From Azospirillum sp. TSH100 (GTDB lineage: Bacteria; Pseudomonadota; Alphaproteobacteria; Azospirillales; Azospirillaceae), in the NCBI RefSeq assembly GCF_004923295.1, contig NZ_CP039634.1, forward strand, positions 372,001 through 436,000: a stretch of DNA of 64,000 nucleotides. The letters are read 5' to 3'. The translations under genes were made by a program, and so were the position numbers. Position 1 is the first letter of the stretch. Every line of letters begins with the position of its first letter. Of this stretch, positions 55,051-64,000 are shown piece by piece. Below the pieces are notes generated by a model, which was not told the DNA's origin, did no database searches, and was given only the letters and a program-made list of their open reading frames with translations.

Positions 55051-56223
55051 TCAGTCGAACCTGTACATGGTGACGGGTACGCCGTCCGGCACGCCTTCGC
55101 TGTCCGCCCCGATCAGGACGAAGCCGTCGGCCCGCGCCGCCGCCGCCAGCCCCGGCCAGCCGGGCGAGGCCACCGGCTCCACCCTGCCGTCCTCATCCAG
55201 CCGGACCCGGTGCAGGTCGAGACAGCCGATCTCCGACACCAGCTTGCGCGCCGTCACCGCCTGGACGGTCGCATGGGGCAGACCGGCCGGCAAGCCGGCA
55301 GCACGCCGCACCGCGCGCCCGGCCAGCAGTTCGTACGCCGCCAGCACCGCCATCGGCTCGCCCGGCAGCAGCAGGACCGGAATGCCGCCGGCGAGGCCCG
55401 CCCCGGCGCTGCCGCCCGGCCGCATCGCGATGCCATGCAGGTCGAGGCTGCCGGCCCGCGCCAGGGCGGGCGGCGCCACATCGTCCGGGCCGGCGCCGGT
55501 GCGCCCGGCGGACAGGATCAGATCGGCGCCGGGCCGAACAAGGGCCTCGGCGAGAACGTCGATCCCGGCCGCCGGCGTCTCGACCGCCGCAACCACGCCA
55601 CCGTCACGCCGGACCAGCGCCGCCAGCATGGCGCCGAGCTGCTCCGGCGCGCCGGCCTTCGGGCCGCCGGCCAGCAGAATGCGCACCCGCGGCGCCGGAA
55701 GGACCGGCACGGCGTCATGGCCGGCGGCGGCGAGCAGGCCGAGATCGGCGGGACGCAGGCGCCGCCCGGCCGGCAGAAGCGGACGTCCGGCTGCGGTCCA
55801 GGCCCCCCGCCGCTCCACCCCGCTGCCGGGCGCCACCGCGTCGATGGCCTCTATGAAGGGACCGACGGCCTGCGCCGCCTCATAGGGGATCACCGCGTCG
55901 CAGCCCGGCGGCAGCGCATCGCCGGCGCTCACCGCCACCGCCGCGGTCAGGGGAACCGGATTGTAGGAGCCGGCACCCAGCGTATCGGCCGCCGCCACGG
56001 CATAACCGTCAAGTGCGGCACGGTCGGCCGGCGGCCAATCACCGACCGCCGCGACCGCGTCGGCCAGCCGCAACCCGGCACAGTCCGACAGCGGCAAAAG
56101 CCTTACGGCGGGTGCGGCGACCCGGTCGTCGATCCAGGCCCAGCCCTCGGTCAACGGCGACCGGCGGGCAAAGCCGCGGCCGCGGACATCATGCAGAGGC
56201 GAAGCGGGCTCCCGCACGGTCAC
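55051..56223 (-). CDS. Divergent MoeA-like molybdopterin-binding protein
   Basis: A 390-residue protein with the MoeA fold (domains matching DGYAVAAADTLG, GCDAVIPYEAA, VRILLAGGPKAG and VLLLPGEPMAVLAAYELL). Compared with the tandem MoeA gene it has lost or altered several key motifs: the SGGxSxG loop reads SAGRTGAG and LPGxP-NPxS reads LPGEP. It may bind molybdopterin or have a non-catalytic partner role. The GTG at 56223 overlaps the stop of the diguanylate cyclase gene (GTGA, four bases), indicating translational coupling; a GTG at 56217 is also possible. The MoeA fusion gene follows 24 bases on. Confidence 0.8.
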   Translation of the reverse strand: MTVREPASPLHDVRGRGFARRSPLTEGWAWIDDRVAAPAVRLLPLSDCAGLRLADAVAAVGDWPPADRAALDGYAVAAADTLGAGSYNPVPLTAAVAVSAGDALPPGCDAVIPYEAAQAVGPFIEAIDAVAPGSGVERRGAWTAAGRPLLPAGRRLRPADLGLLAAAGHDAVPVLPAPRVRILLAGGPKAGAPEQLGAMLAALVRRDGGVVAAVETPAAGIDVLAEALVRPGADLILSAGRTGAGPDDVAPPALARAGSLDLHGIAMRPGGSAGAGLAGGIPVLLLPGEPMAVLAAYELLAGRAVRRAAGLPAGLPHATVQAVTARKLVSEIGCLDLHRVRLDEDGRVEPVASPGWPGLAAAARADGFVLIGADSEGVPDGVPVTMYRFD

Positions 56224-57137
56224 AGCGCCGGCACCGTGGCGTCCTGCACGCGGTTGCGGCCGCCGCGCTTGGCTCGGTAAAGCAGCTGGTCGGCCATCTC
56301 CGCCAACTGGTCGGGGCTGCCCTCGGACGACGGGATCACGGTGGCGACGCCAAGGCTGATGGTGACATGGGGGGCGACCGGCGACTGGGCGTGCGGGATC
56401 CCGCGGTCGGCGACGCCGGCCCGGAAGCCTTCCGCGACGCGGGTGGCGCCGGGCCCATCGGTCTCCGGCAGCAGGCAGACGAATTCCTCGCCGCCATAGC
56501 GGGCGACGAGGTCGCTCGGCCGCCTTGCGCGATCCGACAACACCTCGGCCACCACGCGCAGGCATTCGTCGCCGGCCTGATGACCGTAATGGTCGTTGTA
56601 GGCCTTGAAATGGTCGACATCGAGGATGACCAGCGACAGAGGCAGATGCGACCGGGCGCAACGCCGCCACTCCCGCGTCATCGTGTCGTCGAAGCGGCGG
56701 CGGTTGGCGATCCCGGTCAGCCCGTCGAGGAAGGACAGGCTGCGCAGCAGGTCGGTCTGCCGTTTCAGCAGCAGATGGTTGCGCACCCGCGCCTTGACGA
56801 TGGGCGGGCTGATCGGCTTGGTGATGAAGTCGATGGCGCCGACCTCCAGCCCGCGGGTCTCGTCCTCCACCTCGCTCTTGGCGGAGATGAAGATGACGGG
56901 GATATCGTGGGTGGCGGGGTCGGACTTGATGCGGCGGCAGACTTCGTACCCGTCCATTCCCGGCATCATGATGTCCAGCAGGACGAGGTCGGGCATCCGC
57001 GCCTGGACCAGATCCATCGCCTTTTCGCCGTCGGTGGCGAAATAGATGTCGTAATCGTCCTTCAGGATGCGGCTCAGCACATGGACGTTGGACGGGATAT
57101 CGTCCACCACCAGGATTTTCGGGCGGGGGTCGGCCAT
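56220..57137 (-). CDS. PleD-like response regulator diguanylate cyclase
   Basis: A 305-residue protein. The receiver domain spans residues 1-125 with phospho-acceptor D55 (VLLDIMMPGMDG) and the conserved KP near residue 107. The GGDEF domain follows, beginning SFLDGLTGIANRRRFD, with active-site motif YGGEEF and thus likely active synthesis of c-di-GMP. No I-site RxxD is obvious before it (RRPSDL is close). It is eight bases after the hybrid kinase gene, so that kinase is its probable phosphate donor. Its stop overlaps the next gene's start. Confidence 0.95.
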   Translation of the reverse strand: MADPRPKILVVDDIPSNVHVLSRILKDDYDIYFATDGEKAMDLVQARMPDLVLLDIMMPGMDGYEVCRRIKSDPATHDIPVIFISAKSEVEDETRGLEVGAIDFITKPISPPIVKARVRNHLLLKRQTDLLRSLSFLDGLTGIANRRRFDDTMTREWRRCARSHLPLSLVILDVDHFKAYNDHYGHQAGDECLRVVAEVLSDRARRPSDLVARYGGEEFVCLLPETDGPGATRVAEGFRAGVADRGIPHAQSPVAPHVTISLGVATVIPSSEGSPDQLAEMADQLLYRAKRGGRNRVQDATVPAL

Positions 57138-57145
57138 GGGCGCGT

Positions 57146-61054
<3,909 letters not shown>

Positions 61055-61357
61055 TGCCGAGTTGTCGCCGCACTGCCGCCATCAACCGCCGCCGGCAGCC
61101 GGCGACACCCGGCGGCCCTTCCGCCTAGATCGGTCGGAGTATGGGCTCCCGCCGGTAGCGACCGCAAGCAACTTGATATGCGCAAGAGCGATGTTCGCGA
61201 CGCCCGGCACTTGCGGGGAACCCCTACGGTACAGCCCCCCTTGCCCCGCCTGCCTTTGTCCCCCGGCTGCGGCATCGTCCCCATATTCACGTCCAATATC
61301 TGTCATGCGCGCTCCGTACCCGCCTCCCTCGCCCCCGCCCGTGAAAGCGCCCGTCCG
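61055..61357. other. Divergent promoter region (hybrid kinase / PQQ-type dehydrogenase)
   Basis: About 300 bases, GC-rich, without a credible gene. I see no clear promoter or operator; a GGGGAACCCC palindrome occurs near 61214. Confidence 0.5.
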
Positions 61358-62764
61358 ATGGCCGACCGCCGCCTCCTGTCGCACAAACCTGCCCGGCTCG
61401 CCAAACTGCTGGTGCTGACCGTCGGCGCCGCCCAGTCCCAGCTGGTTCTGTCCCAACTGGTCCTGCCCCGATCGGCCCTGGCCCAGGCGGCGCTGACTGG
61501 CCCGGTGCGGTCCGACCCGATGCAGACGGTCGGCGCCGAGGTCCATGTGCGGATCGAGACCTTGCCGAAGCCCTACGCCACCCCCGCCGTCGCCAACGAG
61601 GCGGTGCTGGTGCCGCGCCCCGGCGACCAGCCCCTGCGCGCCCCGCGCGGCTTCACCGTCACCCTGTTCCGCGACCATGTGGAGAATGCGCGCAACCTGC
61701 TGGTCCTGCCCAACGGCGACGTGCTGGTGGCGCGGGAACGGCCGGGCACCCTGACCCTGCTGCGCGACGCCGACGGCGACGGACGGGCGGAGATGGCGCA
61801 GGTCTGGGCCGAGGGCTTCGACCACCCCTTCGGTCTCGCCTTCCAGGACGGGGCGGTGCTGGTCGGCGATCTGGCCGGGGTGTGGCGGCTGCCCTGGACC
61901 GCCGGGACCGTCCAGGCGGGCGAGCGGCGGCGGCTGACGGCGGAGGGCGCCTTCGGCAAGCGCGGCGGCCATGCCACGCGCTCCATCGCGGTGGCGCCGG
62001 ACGGGCGGCATTTCTATGTCGGGATCGGATCGGAAGGAAACATCGGGGTGGAGCCGGAACCGCGCGCCACCATCCAGGAGTTCCGCAGCGACGGCAGCGG
62101 CCAGCGCACCTATGCCGCCGGCCTGCGCAACCCGGTCGGCCTCGCCTTCAAGCCCGGAACCGGCGACCTCTATGCCGTGGTGAACGAGCGCGACGGGCTG
62201 GGCGACCAGCTGGTACCCGATTTCCTGACGGCGGTGAAGCCGGGCGGCTTCTATGGCTGGCCCTATTCCTACATCGGCGACAACCCGCAGCCGGACCTTG
62301 CCGGGCGGCGCCCCGATCTGGTCAAGGCGGCACTGACGCCGGGCCTGCTGTTCCAGGCCCATTCGGCGCCGATCGGGCTGGTGTTCGGCGACGCCACCCA
62401 CTTCCCGGAACGCTACCGCATGGGCGCCTTCGTCTCGCTGCACGGATCCTGGAACCGCTCGCGCCCGACCGGCTACGCCATCGCCTTCGTGCCTTTCGAC
62501 ACCGCCCCCTTCGACAAGAGCAAGCCGACCGGCACCTACGAGACCTTCGTCACCGGCTTCCGCGTGACCGGCCCCGCCGGGACCGCAACGGGAAGCGCCG
62601 CGGAGGGCGACGAGACCCCGAAGGTCTGGGGCCGGCCGAGCGGTCTGGCGGTGACCGCCGACGGCGCCCTGCTGATCGCCGAGGACGCCTCCGGCAGCAT
62701 CTGGCGCGTCGCTTACGCCGCGGCGGACAAGGACGCCGAGAAAGAGCCGGCGACAAAGCCGTGA
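61358..62764 (+). CDS. PQQ-dependent sugar/sorbosone dehydrogenase-like protein
   Basis: A 468-residue secreted protein with a long signal peptide (about 45 residues, ending ALAQA) in which SQLVL is duplicated. The beta-propeller of glucose/sorbosone dehydrogenase type (GSDH) is visible: LLVLPNGDVLVAERPG, EGFDHPFGLAF, RSIAVAPDGRHFYVGIGS, NPVGLAFKPGTGDLY and PWGGRPSGLAV-like blade starts (here WGRPSGLAV). It probably oxidises a sugar or sugar-like substrate in the periplasm and donates electrons to the respiratory chain via PQQ. Its stop lies four bases from the opposing cowN stop. Confidence 0.88.
   Translation: MADRRLLSHKPARLAKLLVLTVGAAQSQLVLSQLVLPRSALAQAALTGPVRSDPMQTVGAEVHVRIETLPKPYATPAVANEAVLVPRPGDQPLRAPRGFTVTLFRDHVENARNLLVLPNGDVLVARERPGTLTLLRDADGDGRAEMAQVWAEGFDHPFGLAFQDGAVLVGDLAGVWRLPWTAGTVQAGERRRLTAEGAFGKRGGHATRSIAVAPDGRHFYVGIGSEGNIGVEPEPRATIQEFRSDGSGQRTYAAGLRNPVGLAFKPGTGDLYAVVNERDGLGDQLVPDFLTAVKPGGFYGWPYSYIGDNPQPDLAGRRPDLVKAALTPGLLFQAHSAPIGLVFGDATHFPERYRMGAFVSLHGSWNRSRPTGYAIAFVPFDTAPFDKSKPTGTYETFVTGFRVTGPAGTATGSAAEGDETPKVWGRPSGLAVTADGALLIAEDASGSIWRVAYAAADKDAEKEPATKP
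61436..61465 (+). repeat. 15-base imperfect tandem duplication in the signal peptide
   Basis: TCCCAGCTGGTTCTG is followed directly by TCCCAACTGGTCCTG (13 of 15 identical), doubling SQLVL in the hydrophobic core of the dehydrogenase signal peptide. Confidence 0.6.
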
Positions 62765-62768
62765 CGGC

Positions 62769-63065
62769 TCAACAGCACTCGTCCTCCAGCTGACGCAGCA
62801 TCGCCAGCCCGTCCTCGTCGTCATGTTCCTCGAACAGGTCGGCGATGTAATAGATGTTGGCGCAGAGCAGGCACAGCCCGTCGGCCTGCCGCTTCAGCGG
62901 GTCCTCGGCGACCGCCAGCTTGGCACGGAACCGCTCCCAGAAGGCGTTTGTCTTGGCGGGATCGTCGATGTGCATGTACAGCCGTTCGATGATGCGGCGG
63001 CTGTTGCCCTCGCAGTCGATTCCCTTGAACGAAACATAGCGGTCGGGCGCGTCGATGCTGTCCAC
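62769..63065 (-). CDS. cowN: CowN: protein sustaining nitrogen fixation in the presence of CO
   Basis: A 98-residue acidic protein. DRYVSFKGIDCEGNSRRI near the N-terminus, AKTNAFWERFRAKL in the middle and several cysteines (CLLCANIYYIADLFEE and a final DECC) match CowN, described in Rhodospirillum rubrum as protecting nitrogenase activity against carbon monoxide. The GTG at 63065 follows a GAGGAG ribosome site nine bases away. It is adjacent to a PAS-LytTR gene resembling the CO sensor RcoM. The finding implies that the organism fixes nitrogen. No sigma-54 or NifA site was found before it, but a candidate operator lies at 63177. Confidence 0.87.
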   Translation of the reverse strand: MDSIDAPDRYVSFKGIDCEGNSRRIIERLYMHIDDPAKTNAFWERFRAKLAVAEDPLKRQADGLCLLCANIYYIADLFEEHDDEDGLAMLRQLEDECC

Positions 63066-63176
63066 GGAGGCGGTCTCCTCTTGCCGGTTGCCGGAGGTGG
63101 GGGAACATTGCGCCGATGCTCTCCGTCCGCGCCCCTGTCATCAAGCCGCACTGCACCAGCGGCAGTCCGCCCGCGC

Positions 63177-63205
63177 GAATGGCGGGATCGCTGCATGAAT
63201 GGCGG
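63177..63205 (-). promoter_or_regulatory. 9-bp direct repeat, candidate RcoM-like operator before cowN
   Basis: On the minus strand CCGCCATTC occurs twice, 20 bases start to start, with an 11-base spacer. The repeats lie between the stop of the rcoM-like gene and the start of cowN (112 bases upstream). Pairs of roughly 9-bp direct repeats about two helix turns apart suit LytTR DNA-binding domains. Both copies include a TTnnnG hexamer (TTCATG and TTCGCG). Confidence 0.55.
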
Positions 63206-63208
63206 CGG

Positions 63209-63940
63209 TTACAGCGCCAATCGCTTCTTCAGCGCATCGGCCCGGTTGCGGCTGACCGGCACGCGGGGGGCGCCGGGGGCGGCCATGACGAAGGCGGCGC
63301 GGCCGTCCTGCCGCTCCACCGCGCGGGCATGGCGCAGGTTGACGATGTAGCCGCGATGGGTGCGCACGAAGGACCGGGCGTCGAGCCGCGCCTCCAGTTC
63401 CGACAAGGGAAGGCCACAGAAGAAGGCGCCGTCGGCGGTGTGGACCGTGGTGTAGTGGCCGTCGGCCTGGAGATAGACGGCATCCGCCGGGTCGAGCAGC
63501 ACGATTCCCTGCCCCTTTTCCACCGGCAGCTTGACCAGCGGTTCAGGTGACTGCGATGCGGGAACCGGTGATGTGGGGATTTGCGCATCGGCCGCCGCAG
63601 GCCGCGCCGCCTCCATCAGCATCAGGGCGGTGACGGCACTCCCCTCCCCCACCGCCGTGGCGGGCGCCAGCGCGGTCGCCTTCACCACCAGCACCCGGCC
63701 GGGCAGCGCCACCATCATCGAACAGGCCGAGGCCGGCGCGGCGGGCTCGCCGGCCGCGGCCAGCAGCAGTTCCACCTTGGCGCGGTGCGAGGGCGGGTGC
63801 AGGTCGTGCAGATAGGCGCCGACCAGCCCGGCGGCACGCTCGCCAAGCAGCCGCACCGCCGCCGGATTCAGGGCCAGCACCCGCCGCGCGCTGTCCAGCA
63901 GCACCAGCCCGACGTCCATGTTCTGCAACGCATAGTCCAT
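63209..63940 (-). CDS. rcoM: PAS-LytTR single-component regulator resembling the heme CO sensor RcoM
   Basis: A 243-residue cytosolic protein: PAS domain (residues 1-about 95) then LytTR DNA-binding domain (about 135-243, with VYLQADGHYTTVH, RTHRGYIVNL and VPVSRNRADALKKRL). In the PAS part, LHPPSHRAKVELLL aligns with the heme-ligating histidine region of RcoM (LHP here is H48) and SMMVALPGRVLVVK with its heme-ligating methionine (M75 or M76). A Cys (C73) sits just before. RcoM senses CO through heme and activates CO-related genes. The start at 63940 is fixed by an in-frame stop just upstream. It precedes cowN on the same strand with 143 bases between. Confidence 0.82.
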   Translation of the reverse strand: MDYALQNMDVGLVLLDSARRVLALNPAAVRLLGERAAGLVGAYLHDLHPPSHRAKVELLLAAAGEPAAPASACSMMVALPGRVLVVKATALAPATAVGEGSAVTALMLMEAARPAAADAQIPTSPVPASQSPEPLVKLPVEKGQGIVLLDPADAVYLQADGHYTTVHTADGAFFCGLPLSELEARLDARSFVRTHRGYIVNLRHARAVERQDGRAAFVMAAPGAPRVPVSRNRADALKKRLAL

Positions 63941-64000
63941 GGACGCCCACTATAGCGGCAATTCCCGCCTTAGCTCCCGCCTTTCCGCTTGTCGCCCTGA

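Noticed and set aside
63066..63176. Sigma-54 promoter or NifA site before cowN
   Set aside because: No GG-N10-GC with a plausible context and no TGT-N10-ACA was found on the minus strand between the two genes.

Overview
The window is a high-GC, gene-dense bacterial chromosome segment, most likely from an Azospirillum-like member of the Rhodospirillales (Alphaproteobacteria). This is inferred from the codon and GC style, a CowN/RcoM-like pair typical of diazotrophs, paired bacterioferritins, a ChrR-type ECF sigma/anti-sigma pair, several chemoreceptors and cyclic-di-GMP proteins, and large housekeeping enzymes such as GlnE and a YhdP/AsmA-like protein. Fifty-one protein-coding genes are supported. 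I found no rRNA, tRNA, CRISPR array, IS element or prophage, so this looks like core chromosome with a few accessory patches.

Layout. 1-8.5 kb: a partial old yellow enzyme, a histidine phosphatase with an NAD(P)H-hydrate dehydratase, RNase T2, Aat, a polytopic membrane protein whose 3' end overlaps anmK, a PhyH-type dioxygenase and a Bcp peroxiredoxin. 8.5-16.8 kb: glnE, a 1252-residue AsmA/YhdP-like protein and tyrS. 17-18.8 kb: two complementary bacterioferritin subunits behind a Fur-like box, then an orphan ParA. 18.9-29.6 kb: Sua5/TsaC, an FAD-linked oxidase, leuC, an FMN reductase, an unusual lipoprotein-LivH fusion, asd, an orphan ABC binding protein, an isochorismatase-like hydrolase and a LysR regulator. 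29.5-33.4 kb: the def-fmt-truA operon and the cobalamin pair cobS-cobC. 33.4-40 kb: a pyridoxamine-oxidase-like protein, a RhlE-type helicase, a FliL-like protein, mtgA and a DinG-like iron-sulfur helicase.

40-52.8 kb is sensory and metabolic: two chemoreceptors, a GGDEF-EAL protein, an AEC transporter, a TerB-like protein, a 3-hydroxyisobutyrate-dehydrogenase-like enzyme, citramalate synthase, a VUT-family membrane protein and rpoE-chrR with a recognisable sigma-E promoter. 53-61 kb appears to be one leftward operon: a 1302-residue hybrid histidine kinase, a PleD-like diguanylate cyclase, a divergent MoeA-like protein and a MoeA-periplasmic-binding-domain fusion. 61.3-64 kb: a PQQ-type sugar dehydrogenase facing cowN, which is preceded by a PAS-LytTR regulator resembling the CO-sensing heme protein RcoM.

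Functional links: citramalate synthase and LeuC can serve the same branched-chain route, although leuD and leuB are absent here. The bacterioferritin pair appears to divide ferroxidase and heme-binding roles. The rcoM-like/cowN pair looks like a compact carbon-monoxide alarm and nitrogenase-protection unit, with a candidate 9-bp direct-repeat operator between the genes. No wholly unknown multi-gene system is obvious; the strongest leads are the candidate cowN operator, the signalling-molybdopterin operon and the LivH fusion.
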